Source: Pseudophaeobacter sp965641885
Lineage (GTDB): Bacteria > Pseudomonadota > Alphaproteobacteria > Rhodobacterales > Rhodobacteraceae
DNA: 64,000 nt
Direction of reading: 5' to 3'
Assembly (NCBI GenBank): GCA_965641885.1
Contig: OZ282574.1
Span: 3,534,001 to 3,598,000, forward strand
The notes beneath the pieces are model-generated. The model was not told the origin of the DNA. It saw only the letters and a program-made list of their open reading frames with translations, and searched no databases. The translations under genes were made by a program, and so were the position numbers. Shown here in pieces: positions 33,914 to 42,747 of this stretch. Position 1 is the first letter of the stretch. Each line of letters begins with the position of its first letter.

Positions 33914-35416
33914 TTAGCTGCCATAGGTCTGGCCCCACCGCTCGATCAGCTGTTGCTGCAGGCGTTTGGCCTTTTTGTTCCAGGCTTTGGCGCCCTTTGG
34001 CCGTTCGCGTTCGGCGCGACTGATGCGGGCGCGCGCCTTGCTGTCAGCCACAAAGATCGCAAAGGCCAGCTCGGTGCCGCTCGAGGTGGTGAGAAAGCCC
34101 CCCAACCCGGAGACAAAATTCAGGGTGCCCGTTTTGGCCGCCACCTTGAGAGGGTGCGTCTTGATCACCCGGCCCCTGGCATCCCGCATTGGAAACCTTT
34201 TAAGCAGCGGCTTCAGCGCCCCCGCCTTATAGGCCGCCACCAGCACCGACAGCAGCGCATTGGGCGCCACCCGCGAGTCCTCACCCAGGCCAGAGTGATC
34301 CACCATGCGGACGGAAGACACCCCGTATTTGGCCTTGGCCCAGCGCGACATCTGGGTCGCGGATTCCTTTAGCCCGCTGGGGCGTTTGCCGCGTTTCGCA
34401 GTGGCGGCCATGCCAATCATCTCGGCCATCAGGTTGTTGGAATATTTCAGCATGCCCTTCAGCATCTGATCCAGCGGTGGGCTGTGGTGCTGCGCCAAGA
34501 GCCGCCCGGGTGGCAGCGTCGAGATCTGCTTCGCCGCCTTCAGCTTGATCCCATGCGAGCGCGCCATGGTGCGAAACACATCCGCCGCATAGTCCGCAGG
34601 CCGCCGCACCGGCAACCAGCGCGCGCCGCCCTTGCCCAGCGCCTGACTTGCAACAGTCCAATAATCGGTGCCACCGCGATCCGCATAGGTATAGACCGGC
34701 AGCGCCCGGCTGGCGACTTTCATCCGGGCCATGCTGACCTCGGGGCGGTATTTTTCAGTGCGGGCATCCATATTCACCGCCCAGCCCTTACCGGCCCGCT
34801 TCCATTCAAAATGCACCCGGTTAAAGTTCAGCGCGATGCCCGAAACCGCCGGGCTATAGCCCACATGATCGGGCTGGTCGCCATCAATAGAGTGCACCTG
34901 GGGCAGCGCCCCGTCATAGACTTTGAAAGCGCCGCGCACTTCGCGAATGCCGACGGTCTTCAGCGCCCGTGCCAGCTGTGCCAGATGATCGGTGTTCAGC
35001 ATAGGGTCACCCCCACCGGCCAGGATCAGATCCCCCTGCAGAATGCCACCGCTCACTGTCCCCGTCGCTATGATCCGGGTGGTAAACCGATGGTCCGCCC
35101 CAAGGCTATCCAACGCATAAAGAGCTGTAAGCGCCTTGGCGACGCTGGCCGGTGGCAGCGCCACATCTGCGTCATGCGCCTCAAGCTGCTTGCCGGTTTT
35201 TACCTCTGCGACAGCGCAGGCCACCTGACCGGAAAGACCCGCGCCTGCCAGCAGCGTTTTGAGGCTGGCCGCAGACCCTGCGCCCGAGACGCCAGATACC
35301 AGCCCCGCGCCTGTCCGGGCAACGGGGCGCAGAGACTTCAGTGGCGCGTTGGCCAGAGCTGCCGGGGCGGTCAGAGCCGCAGCGGCGGCCGAAAGGAAAA
35401 AACGTCTCGATAACAT
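33914..35416 (-). CDS. dacB: D-alanyl-D-alanine carboxypeptidase/endopeptidase, PBP4 type
   Basis: A 500-residue serine-type peptidase of family S13 acting on peptidoglycan in the periplasm. Active-site motifs: PPASVAKAL (S-x-x-K), KYSNNLMAE (S-x-N) and AAKTGTLN (K-T-G), with the long insert between S-x-x-K and S-x-N typical of PBP4. The signal resembles a twin-arginine type (LSRRFFLSAAAAAL). ATG at 35416 is preferred to TTG 9 bp upstream. Upstream, a palindrome TTGCCA-CTATAA-TGGCAA lies at about 35439-35454. Confidence 0.93.
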   Translation of the reverse strand: MLSRRFFLSAAAAALTAPAALANAPLKSLRPVARTGAGLVSGVSGAGSAASLKTLLAGAGLSGQVACAVAEVKTGKQLEAHDADVALPPASVAKALTALYALDSLGADHRFTTRIIATGTVSGGILQGDLILAGGGDPMLNTDHLAQLARALKTVGIREVRGAFKVYDGALPQVHSIDGDQPDHVGYSPAVSGIALNFNRVHFEWKRAGKGWAVNMDARTEKYRPEVSMARMKVASRALPVYTYADRGGTDYWTVASQALGKGGARWLPVRRPADYAADVFRTMARSHGIKLKAAKQISTLPPGRLLAQHHSPPLDQMLKGMLKYSNNLMAEMIGMAATAKRGKRPSGLKESATQMSRWAKAKYGVSSVRMVDHSGLGEDSRVAPNALLSVLVAAYKAGALKPLLKRFPMRDARGRVIKTHPLKVAAKTGTLNFVSGLGGFLTTSSGTELAFAIFVADSKARARISRAERERPKGAKAWNKKAKRLQQQLIERWGQTYGS

Positions 35417-35631
35417 GTCAGTCAATATCTAATAAAATTGCCACTATAATGGCAAATAAAGCCCAAAGCTTGCTTCTGTACCATAGCTGATACTCCATCC
35501 GCGACCAAATCACTTACACAAACACCTGCTCAGGCTCTCCCCTTACTAAAAAAAGGCCCTGGCTGCAGACAGGATAACGCGGCAAAGGGTCGGCAAAATG
35601 GCAGATTTTGGCTCTTTTTCGGGAAATCAGG

Positions 35632-36243
35632 CTAAACTACGGCGGCAGACCAGTCGCCGCTGGCCCGGATCGCGGTAGAGCTGGCGGCCACCATGGGCAC
35701 ATTGACAAAGCACCAGGCCGGCACAGGGGCCTGCGCCAGACTCTGACTTTGACCATCCTTGAGCATATGCGCGCGATAGATCCGCGCCGCGGGCGACAAT
35801 CGCGCCGAAATACGGTCTCCCGGCCGCGCCAGCACGCCAATCGGCACGGTCTCGAGGATCTCTCGCCAATCCTTCCAAAGATGGAAATGGGCCAGATTGT
35901 CCGCGCCCATCAACCAGGTAAACCGCACCCCCGGATAGAGGCGGCGCATCTCGCGCAGGGTCTCGGCCGTGTAGCGCGTGCCAAGGCGCGCCTCGATATC
36001 GCTGATCCGCACCCTTGGGTGATCCATGAGGCCCTGTGCCGCGGCAACGCGGCGTGCCATGCTGGCAGGGGCGCGGGCTTTGAGCGGATTGCCCGGTGAG
36101 ACCAGCCACCAGAGCTGATCCAGATTGAACCGCTGCAGCGCCGCCCGGCTGATCTGCACATGGCCAAGGTGGGCCGGATCAAACGACCCGCCCAGCAGCC
36201 CCACGGTCATGCCGGGGCGCAGATATGGTAAACCCTGCCTCAT
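35632..36243 (-). CDS. nadD: Nicotinate-nucleotide adenylyltransferase
   Basis: A 203-residue nucleotidyltransferase making deamido-NAD from nicotinate mononucleotide and ATP; nadE at 51321 performs the next step. Motifs: VGLLGGSFDPAHLGHVQIS with the GGSFDP and H-x-x-H signature, and the closing STAIR motif in ASSTAIRASGDW. ATG at 36243 precedes 11 residues before the first strand, as often in this group. It is oriented away from the KAP ATPase gene. Confidence 0.95.
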   Translation of the reverse strand: MRQGLPYLRPGMTVGLLGGSFDPAHLGHVQISRAALQRFNLDQLWWLVSPGNPLKARAPASMARRVAAAQGLMDHPRVRISDIEARLGTRYTAETLREMRRLYPGVRFTWLMGADNLAHFHLWKDWREILETVPIGVLARPGDRISARLSPAARIYRAHMLKDGQSQSLAQAPVPAWCFVNVPMVAASSTAIRASGDWSAAVV

Positions 36244-36375
36244 GGTACATGGTGATGCACATATTCTGCGACGAGATCAATCGGTTGGCGCCACCTGAGG
36301 TCTGAAATCAGGCGCCCCCGCCGCTTGCTCGCCTCAAAACTCACCCAGACAAGGCCGGGCATTCCTCTTGCCTCA

Positions 36376-36407
36376 CCGCCAGCAGCCCGCCAGCAGCCCG
36401 CCAGCAT
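36376..36407 (+). repeat. 11-bp tandem triplication upstream of the KAP gene
   Basis: CCCGCCAGCAG-type units follow each other at 36376 (first unit lacks one base), 36386 and 36397. Confidence 0.75.
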
Positions 36408-36440
36408 GCAGGTATTGACTGATGAGATGAGGAGGCCGCC

Positions 36441-37814
36441 ATGCGCCTGACCGTGCCGGACCCGGATATCACCCTCTATGAGGACGGCTTTGCCCATCAT
36501 GACCAGCTTGACCGCAAGGCAACGGGCGACAAGCTGTCAGATCTGGTGGAGCGCATTGATGACCCACTGGTCATCGCGCTGGACGGGGCCTGGGGGTCGG
36601 GAAAATCATTCTTTCTAAAGTGCTGGGTCGGTGAGCATCTACAGCGGAAAGGAAACAGCACCCAAACCGTCTACTTTGATGCCTTCAAACATGACTATCT
36701 GGATGATCCGCTGATTGCCCTGACCGGAGCCATTGCGGAACGGTTCACCACGGCGGGGGCCGAAGAATCTGATGCAAAGACTAGAAAAATCAAAAAGGCA
36801 GCTTGGGCGATTGGAAAAGGCGCTGCCCGCATTGGGCTTTCAGCTGTCACTTTTGGCGCAACAGAGATCCTTGGTGATATGGGCGATGAAATAGCCAAAG
36901 CCACTGGCGCCGAAGCCAAGGCATTTCTAAACAGTGAGAAAGGGAACGAAGAGGCAAACGACTATTGGGACATGCAGCGCTCAAAAATCGCCGCGATGAG
37001 CGCCTTTCGCCTGGCGCTGACCGGCCTGACGGAGCCCGAAACAGAGGGCGCAAACAAAGGTAAGCCCAGCCGCAAGCTGGTGATCGTCATTGACGAACTC
37101 GACCGCTGCCGCCCGGATTACGCGCTGTCACTGCTGGAGATCATCAAGCATTTCTTTAACGTGGACGGGGTGCATTTTGTGCTGGGCTGCAACACAGAAG
37201 CGTTGGCCTGGACAGTAAGATCACGCTACGGCGAAAACTATGACGCGAGGAGGTATCTACAACGCTTTATAAACTTGAAACTAAGACTGGCTCAGAATGA
37301 GAACCTCGGGTTCACCAAGCACCCCGTTGATGACTACTTTCTAAGCGCCGTAGAACGAATGGGGCTGACGGAAAGCCAATACCTTCCCTCGTTGAAAAGT
37401 TACATCTCCGCCATGAAGTACACGCAGGGGTTTTCTATCAGAGATCTGCACCAACTACTGGCACGACTAGCCATAACCTCGCCGCCACATGATCTTGATA
37501 ATTTCGATAGAGCCATCATTTCTGGCTTGCTGGTATTGGAAGCCTTTGCACCCGACGCAATCAGCAAGGTGAGAAATCTGGACGGGAAAATGTTTGAAAT
37601 AACAGGTCCCCTAGAGCTACACGACCCTTGGGATTCTGAGGATGCCCAAGGACAAATTAACTGGGCAAGTTGGTGGGCTTGCTACTCTGACATAAACGAC
37701 GACAGATTCAGAAGCGTCGTGGGGCAGGACATCGACGGCTTCGGAAATGGCTATGATCGAAATCGCGTTCTCCGCCTGCTAGAACAGCATATTGATCTTT
37801 TTGAGCTAAATTAA
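36441..37814 (+). CDS. KAP family P-loop NTPase
   Basis: A 457-residue STAND-like ATPase of the KAP family. Walker A is GAWGSGKS at residues 49-56; Walker B is LVIVIDELDRCRPDYAL near 215-230, with the family's D-E-L-D-R-C. The region between them is a long insert with glycine/alanine-rich stretches (IGKGAARIGLSAVTFGATEI) that could be membrane-associated. KAP proteins are often mobile and several are linked to phage defence. The last third is clearly AT-richer, suggesting transfer. ATG at 36441 follows GAGGAGG. No partner gene is adjacent. Confidence 0.88.
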   Translation: MRLTVPDPDITLYEDGFAHHDQLDRKATGDKLSDLVERIDDPLVIALDGAWGSGKSFFLKCWVGEHLQRKGNSTQTVYFDAFKHDYLDDPLIALTGAIAERFTTAGAEESDAKTRKIKKAAWAIGKGAARIGLSAVTFGATEILGDMGDEIAKATGAEAKAFLNSEKGNEEANDYWDMQRSKIAAMSAFRLALTGLTEPETEGANKGKPSRKLVIVIDELDRCRPDYALSLLEIIKHFFNVDGVHFVLGCNTEALAWTVRSRYGENYDARRYLQRFINLKLRLAQNENLGFTKHPVDDYFLSAVERMGLTESQYLPSLKSYISAMKYTQGFSIRDLHQLLARLAITSPPHDLDNFDRAIISGLLVLEAFAPDAISKVRNLDGKMFEITGPLELHDPWDSEDAQGQINWASWWACYSDINDDRFRSVVGQDIDGFGNGYDRNRVLRLLEQHIDLFELN

Positions 37815-37981
37815 TTTTCAATTCAGCCTTGTGCTTCGGAAACACTTGGGGAAAGCACATACCTTTTGTGATTATCACAACGCAAGCCCCTCGGTTCGGA
37901 CGCATCATCCCCGATTGCCCCCGGCGCGCCCATCCGCTATCACACCAGCCAGCAAAGTTTCCCCCATCACGGAGCAGTCAC

Positions 37982-39637
37982 ATGGCCGCCAATCAATATG
38001 TCTACCACATGCAGGGTGTCTCCAAGACCTACCCCGGTGGTAAGAAATGCTTTGAAAACATCCACCTGTCCTTTTTACCCGGCGTAAAAATCGGTGTGGT
38101 CGGCGTCAACGGCGCCGGTAAATCCACCCTGATGAAAATCATGGCTGGCCTCGACAAGGACTTCACCGGTGAGGCCTGGGCTGCCGAAGGCGTCCGCGTT
38201 GGCTATTTGCCGCAGGAGCCAAAGCTCGACGAGAGCCTCACCGTGCGTGAAAACGTCATGCTGGGCGTCGCACCGAAAAAGGCGATCCTGGATCGCTACA
38301 ATGAGCTGGCGATGAACTACTCGGACGAGACCGCCGCCGAGATGGCCGAGCTGCAGGACGTGATCGACGCACAGGATCTGTGGGATCTCGACAGCCAGAT
38401 TGATGTCTCGATGGAAGCGCTGCGCTGCCCGCCCGATGATGCAGCGATCGCCAATCTCTCGGGCGGTGAAAAGCGCCGGGTTGCCCTGTGCAAACTGCTG
38501 CTCGAAGCGCCCGAGATGCTGCTGCTGGATGAGCCGACCAACCACCTTGATGCCGAAACCATCGCCTGGCTGCAACAGCACCTGATCGACTACAAGGGCA
38601 CCATCCTGATCGTCACCCACGACCGCTACTTCCTCGACGATATCACCAGCTGGATCCTTGAACTTGACCGCGGCAAGGGCATCCCCTGCGAGGGCAACTA
38701 CTCTGACTGGCTGGAGCATAAAGCCAAACGTCTGAGCCAGGAAGCCCGCGAGGACAAATCCAAGCAACAGACGCTGGAGCGCGAGCTGGAGTGGATGCGT
38801 CAGGGCGCCAAGGCGCGTCAGGCCAAATCCAAGGCCCGGATCAACGCCTATAACGATCTGGCTGAACAGTCCGAACGCGAGAAACTGACCCGGGCCCAGA
38901 TCGTCATCCCCAACGGCCCGCGCCTTGGCAGCAAGGTGATCGAAGTCAAGGATCTCGCCAAACACTACGGCGACAAACAGCTGGTCGAAGGCCTGTCGTT
39001 TGATCTGCCCCCCGGTGGCATTGTCGGCGTCATCGGCCCCAACGGCGCCGGTAAATCCACCCTGTTCCGTATGCTCACCGGCCAGGAGCAGCCCGACGAG
39101 GGCTCTGTCAGCTATGGCGACACCGTAAAGCTGTCCTATGTCGACCAATCGCGCGATGACCTGAAGGACAACGAGACCGTCTGGGAGGCGATCTCTGGCG
39201 GTGCCGAGATTATTGAACTGGGTGATGCGCAGGTGAACTCCCGCGCCTATTGCTCGTCGTTCAACTTTAAAGGCGGCGATCAGCAAAAACCGCTGAACCT
39301 GCTGTCGGGTGGCGAACGTAACCGCGTCCACATGGCGCGTCTGCTGAAAGAGGGCGGCAACGTGCTGCTGCTTGATGAACCGACCAACGATCTCGACGTG
39401 GAAACTCTGCGCGCCCTTGAAGACGCGCTGGTCGATTTTGCCGGCTGCGCCGTGGTGATTTCGCACGACCGCTTCTTCCTTGACCGGATCTGCACCCACA
39501 TGCTGGCCTTTGAGGGCGACGCGCATGTGGAGTGGTTCGAGGGTAACTTTGAAGACTACGAGGAAGACAAGAAACGCCGTCTGGGGGCCGATGCGCTGGA
39601 GCCCAAGCGCCTGAAGCACAAGAAGTTTGTGCGGTAG
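37982..39637 (+). CDS. ettA: Energy-dependent translational throttle protein (ABC-F ATPase)
   Basis: A 551-residue cytoplasmic ABC-F protein that binds the ribosomal E site. Two ABC domains: Walker A GVNGAGKST at residues 41-49 and GPNGAGKST in the second half; signatures LSGGEKRRVAL and LSGGERNRVHMA; Walker B LLLDEPTNHLD and LLLDEPTNDLD. Between them is the P-site tRNA interaction motif region, basic and helical (EWMRQGAKARQAKSKARI). ATG at 37982 begins the family N-terminus (YVYHMQGVSKTYPGG). Monocistronic. Confidence 0.95.
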   Translation: MAANQYVYHMQGVSKTYPGGKKCFENIHLSFLPGVKIGVVGVNGAGKSTLMKIMAGLDKDFTGEAWAAEGVRVGYLPQEPKLDESLTVRENVMLGVAPKKAILDRYNELAMNYSDETAAEMAELQDVIDAQDLWDLDSQIDVSMEALRCPPDDAAIANLSGGEKRRVALCKLLLEAPEMLLLDEPTNHLDAETIAWLQQHLIDYKGTILIVTHDRYFLDDITSWILELDRGKGIPCEGNYSDWLEHKAKRLSQEAREDKSKQQTLERELEWMRQGAKARQAKSKARINAYNDLAEQSEREKLTRAQIVIPNGPRLGSKVIEVKDLAKHYGDKQLVEGLSFDLPPGGIVGVIGPNGAGKSTLFRMLTGQEQPDEGSVSYGDTVKLSYVDQSRDDLKDNETVWEAISGGAEIIELGDAQVNSRAYCSSFNFKGGDQQKPLNLLSGGERNRVHMARLLKEGGNVLLLDEPTNDLDVETLRALEDALVDFAGCAVVISHDRFFLDRICTHMLAFEGDAHVEWFEGNFEDYEEDKKRRLGADALEPKRLKHKKFVR

Positions 39638-39652
39638 AGTCCTAGTTCTTCT

Positions 39653-39675
39653 CGGGAGTGCTAGCCGCACTCCCG
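39653..39675. terminator. Hairpin between ettA and convergent orphan gene
   Basis: Perfect 9-bp stem CGGGAGTGC/GCACTCCCG with loop TAGCC, 16 bp after the ettA stop. No long U-tract on either strand. Confidence 0.5.
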
Positions 39676-39691
39676 AAAATTTGCCCTTAGT

Positions 39692-40543
39692 TCATTCTTC
39701 GTCTGGAAGAATGATCACTTCGTGTACATGAACAACTGAATAGGCCACGGGCTTTTGGTTGCGAGTTTGCACATTGACATCCACAACAAAGCCTTTCTGA
39801 TATACATTTTCCGGCACGTCCCGAATTTCGTGTTTGATTTTTTCTTCCGCCAAATCAGAAGCATAAGTAAGAGCTAAGGATCGTTCGGAAATTTCTTCAA
39901 TTCGAACGCGTTCTCCAGATGGCTTTCCAATTTTCGCATCGCCAACGTCAGAACGAGTATAAACCATCAATACGCGTTCATGATCGGAATGCTCTTGTTT
40001 GTCCAAGCGCTGGTAAACACCTTCGATGGTTTTCATCGCATCTTTCGCTTCACTGACATCAAATGTGAAAGCGAAACGCTCTTCGGTTTTTCCATTTTCA
40101 TATGTCGCAACTGCGAGTCGGCCTTTTCCATCGGTCGAATTTGCAACAGCACTAAATGTGTCAAGCCAGTGCTTTGCATTTACCTTTGTTTCTTTGTCAG
40201 GGAAAACACCGTTGATTACCCCCTGAACACGATGCCCCCATGTTCTAACAAACTCTTCAATCGTATTTAGATCGGAAATGTGCTGTGCGAGAAGAGGTAT
40301 AGTCGATGCCATTACCGGCACCAGGTCAGCAATATATGATCCTTTCCTAACCTCAGATACAAAAACCTTTGCATCTTCAGAAATGAGATCCGAGTGCTTC
40401 TTAGCAAAGCGTTGATACTCGCCCGCCAAAGCCGTGAAAGCACCTACAAAATCACCAAGTTCAATGGGCTCTTCAGTGTCAATCGTCAGCGTCAAAAAAT
40501 GCTTACTTTGTTCCATGAGTTCATTGTATGTTGCATTCCTCAT
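39692..40543 (-). CDS. AT-rich orphan gene, hypothetical protein
   Basis: A 283-residue cytoplasmic, acidic protein. No signal, membrane segment or known motif was recognised. The sequence looks like a two-part alpha/beta protein: an N-terminal helical part (FVGAFTALAGEYQRFAKKHS, PVMASTIPLLAQHISDLN) and a C-terminal strand-rich part (ERVLMVYTRSDVGDAKIG, EKIKHEIRDVPENVYQKG). Base composition is far more AT-rich than the neighbours, a mark of recent transfer. The start is ATG at 40543 with AAGG upstream. It is convergent with ettA. Confidence 0.75.
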   Translation of the reverse strand: MRNATYNELMEQSKHFLTLTIDTEEPIELGDFVGAFTALAGEYQRFAKKHSDLISEDAKVFVSEVRKGSYIADLVPVMASTIPLLAQHISDLNTIEEFVRTWGHRVQGVINGVFPDKETKVNAKHWLDTFSAVANSTDGKGRLAVATYENGKTEERFAFTFDVSEAKDAMKTIEGVYQRLDKQEHSDHERVLMVYTRSDVGDAKIGKPSGERVRIEEISERSLALTYASDLAEEKIKHEIRDVPENVYQKGFVVDVNVQTRNQKPVAYSVVHVHEVIILPDEE

Positions 40544-40890
40544 AACTCAATCAACCTTAAACTGAAATTAGCACATATGTTCACTCTATGTTCTAATTCA
40601 AATTTCCGAACAATCAATCAAGAGTGACAAGTTTTATTGCCACTGCATCACGACACAAGGCCCGCGCTTGACCTTGGGGAGGTGCGAATGCGCCTTCCCG
40701 GGGGGAAGGTCAGGCGCGGGCCGTGCGGCCCAAAGACCACCTTTTCTAGTGTTGCGCTGTCAACAACTGTTGCAGCCTCAATTTCGCGTTTCGCTCTTTT
40801 TGCGCTATCATTGCCGTTAACGACTGACCCATACTGGCCTCACACATGGCCTCATCCGATTTTCATTTCACTTTTCCAAAGGTTCCCCCA
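40544..40890. other. Intergenic region holding a long palindrome
   Basis: AT-rich near the orphan gene, then GC-rich. Besides the palindrome at 40659-40722, nothing recognisable; the eCIS-core gene start lies at the right end. Confidence 0.4.
40659..40722. repeat. 64-nt near-perfect palindrome (REP-like element or structured RNA)
   Basis: GGCCCGCGCTTGACCTT (40659-40675) pairs along all 17 bases with 40706-40722 (one G-U). The inner part GGGGAGGTGC/GCGCCTTCCC (40676-40699) forms a second, nested 10-bp stem with a 4-base loop. Such structured, gene-free palindromes are typical of repetitive extragenic elements, but only one copy was noticed in this window. Confidence 0.7.
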
Positions 40891-41262
40891 ATGCCCATTT
40901 CCCCCGCAGACATCGCAGCCCAGGCCGAAGCTCTGAGTGGCAAAAAAGCCAAACGTAAAAAGCTTTTGTCCGCGCCAGAAGACACCAAGGGCAAAAAGCT
41001 GCCCAGTGACGTGCGCAAAGGACTGGAGGCGCATTTTGGCAGCAAACTCGCCAAGGTGCAGGTGCATTCTGGCGGCAATGCCAAAGACCTCTGCAAAGAG
41101 CTGAAAGCCAAGGCCTTTACCATTGGCAATGACGTCTATTTTGGCAAAGCGGCCGACGCCAAGAACTCTGGGCTGCTGGTGCATGAGCTCACCCATGTGC
41201 TGCAACAAGGGGGCGGCAGGATGCCAAAACCAAAGGACGGCGTCGCCTTTGTCTCAAAGTGA
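40891..41262 (+). CDS. Small protein with eCIS core domain (DUF4157)
   Basis: A 123-residue protein: lysine-rich N-terminal 45 residues (GKKAKRKKLLSAPEDTKGKK) and then the DUF4157 fold with LPSDVRKGLEAHFGSKLAKV, ALTIG-like turn KAFTIGNDVYFGK, and the zinc-peptidase signature HELTHVLQQGGG. DUF4157 marks effectors and toxins carried by extracellular contractile injection systems. ATG at 40891 has AAAGG upstream; an in-frame ATG at 40846 would add 15 residues. No tail-fibre, sheath or tape-measure gene is in the window, so it is an isolated copy. Confidence 0.8.
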   Translation: MPISPADIAAQAEALSGKKAKRKKLLSAPEDTKGKKLPSDVRKGLEAHFGSKLAKVQVHSGGNAKDLCKELKAKAFTIGNDVYFGKAADAKNSGLLVHELTHVLQQGGGRMPKPKDGVAFVSK

Positions 41263-41466
41263 GCCCGCCACCTGGCCGCCAGGCCTGCGATAAAACGGAT
41301 AAAACCAGCGCGGGAAACGCTCAATTCTGCCTCATTGCGGCGCATTTAGCCCCGCTTCACCCCGGCCCCTGCACAGTTTGAACAAAATATTAACGATTTC
41401 AGCCTGTATTGAGAGGACAGCGCCGCGCTAGGATTTGGCAGTGGCCTCAGCTGAGGGAGAGACAAA

Positions 41467-41679
41467 GTGGCTTTTGTGGGTATCATGGTTGGATCGTTTT
41501 TTGGCCTTATCTCGGCCGCCACCGGCTTTGCGCTGTTTGACCTGCATCTCTGGCAGAGCCTGCTGCTCTACTCGGCGTCAGGCATGCTCTTTGCAGTCCT
41601 GACAGTCCTTGCGCTGCTGTTGCGCGCCCCGGCGGCGCAGCAAACGGCAGGGCCGACAAAGGCGCAGGCCACGGCCTGA
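41467..41679 (+). CDS. Small two-helix membrane protein
   Basis: A 70-residue protein with two hydrophobic helices (FVGIMVGSFFGLISAATGFA and LLLYSASGMLFAVLTVLALL) and an alanine/glutamine/threonine tail. It starts with GTG at 41467 after GGGAGAGAC. No family recognised. A 13-14-bp repeat (GGCCTGAGAT) runs across its stop codon at 41674-41708. Confidence 0.6.
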   Translation: MAFVGIMVGSFFGLISAATGFALFDLHLWQSLLLYSASGMLFAVLTVLALLLRAPAAQQTAGPTKAQATA

Positions 41680-41709
41680 GATCAAGGCCTGAGATTACAG
41701 CCTGAGACG

Positions 41710-42138
41710 CTATAGCGCTTTTACCCAGGCGGTAATCTGACCTTCTCGCATGGCGCCTGACTGGCGCTTTTGCTCTTTGCCGCGCGCAAACCCCACCAGG
41801 GTCGGTATCCCCTTGATCCGGTAGCGCCCGCCAGTCGACTGATGTCGCTGCGTGTCCAGTTTGACCAGTCGCGCCTGACCCGCCAGTTTCCTGGCCGCTT
41901 TGGCATATTCCGGCCCCATCATTTTGCACGGCCCGCACCAGGGCGCCCAAAAGTCGACGATCAGGGGCAGATCATCGTTCTGCGTCGCCTTTTGCAGCAC
42001 CGCCGGATCCACATCCACCGGCTGCGTCGGCATCAAGGCAGCACCGCAGCTGCCGCATTTTGGCCCCGCGGCCAGCTTGTCCTCCGGCACCCTGTTCAAC
42101 TGGGCACAGCTCAGACAGGTGAGCGTTTTGGCGGCCAT
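41710..42138 (-). CDS. trxC: Thioredoxin 2
   Basis: A 142-residue thioredoxin with an N-terminal zinc-finger: CLSC and CGSCG (residues about 8-35) chelate zinc, and the active site is WAPWCGPCKMMG. The cis-proline loop is IKGIPTLVGFARG. Such zinc-binding TrxC proteins are cytoplasmic and usually induced in oxidative stress. ATG at 42138 has GGAGA upstream; the longer frame is meaningless. Monocistronic. Confidence 0.95.
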   Translation of the reverse strand: MAAKTLTCLSCAQLNRVPEDKLAAGPKCGSCGAALMPTQPVDVDPAVLQKATQNDDLPLIVDFWAPWCGPCKMMGPEYAKAARKLAGQARLVKLDTQRHQSTGGRYRIKGIPTLVGFARGKEQKRQSGAMREGQITAWVKAL

Positions 42139-42517
42139 GGCAAATCTCCAATCCTGTGGCCCGTTAAGATATAAGGCCTCAAACACATCTGCAAGACACA
42201 GACAGCACGCGGGGGAGTGCAGCCCCCGGCTGTGCGTCACAACCTGCCACTGCTGCCTGCCTCAATGCGCAAACATACGCCCCAAGGCGCCTTCCCAAAC
42301 CTGTTCACCCTGCCCACAGGCCCACACCTTTTGGCGCAACGGGCCTGTGGCGTGAATTTTTCTTGCCTGATGACTTCTTCTGTCCAATGCTGTCACCGCC
42401 GAGTCATGAAAACTGTGCAAATTGCCCTGACCGGTAGGGCCATACGCATAAAATGAGCCGGCCATACTACCGCATGTTGCGGGTAGATTGCGTGAGAAGA
42501 AACTAGGAGAAGAGACG
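42139..42517. other. 379-bp region between trxC and cspA
   Basis: Holds divergent promoters, the long 5' leader of the cold-shock gene and a hairpin with U-tract at 42314-42361. A further near-palindrome CTACCGCA-TGT-TGCGGGTAG sits at about 42467-42486, just ahead of the cspA ribosome site, as often found in cold-shock leaders. Confidence 0.5.
42314..42361 (+). terminator. Free-standing hairpin with U-tract
   Basis: CCACAGGCCC (42314-42323) pairs with GGGCCTGTGG (42341-42350), then AATTTTTC. No plus-strand gene ends here, so it may close a small RNA or act as an attenuator ahead of cspA. Confidence 0.45.
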
Positions 42518-42724
42518 ATGGCAACTGGCACCGTCAAATGGTTCAACACCACCAAAGGCTTTGGCTTTATTGCCCCTGATGGGGGTGGCAGCGACGTATT
42601 TGTTCACATTTCAGCGGTTGAGCGATCCGGCCTGACCGGCCTCGCTGACAATCAAAAAGTCAGCTACGAGATGCAACCCGGCCGCGATGGTCGTGAGTCT
42701 GCCGTGGATCTAGCGCTGCTTTAG
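42518..42724 (+). CDS. cspA: Cold-shock protein (CspA family)
   Basis: A 68-residue single-domain RNA chaperone with both RNA-binding motifs: KWFNTTKGFGFIAPD (RNP1, K-G-F-G-F) and DVFVHISAV (RNP2). It melts mRNA structure; expression is usually tuned by the long leader, present here. ATG at 42518 follows GGAGAAG. A terminator follows at 42748. Confidence 0.96.
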   Translation: MATGTVKWFNTTKGFGFIAPDGGGSDVFVHISAVERSGLTGLADNQKVSYEMQPGRDGRESAVDLALL

Positions 42725-42747
42725 GTCGCCACAATATATCCAGTCTG

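Noticed and set aside
38075..39670. 531-codon open frame antisense to ettA
   Set aside because: EttA on the plus strand has all ABC motifs; the antisense frame has no recognisable features and starts at no ribosome site.
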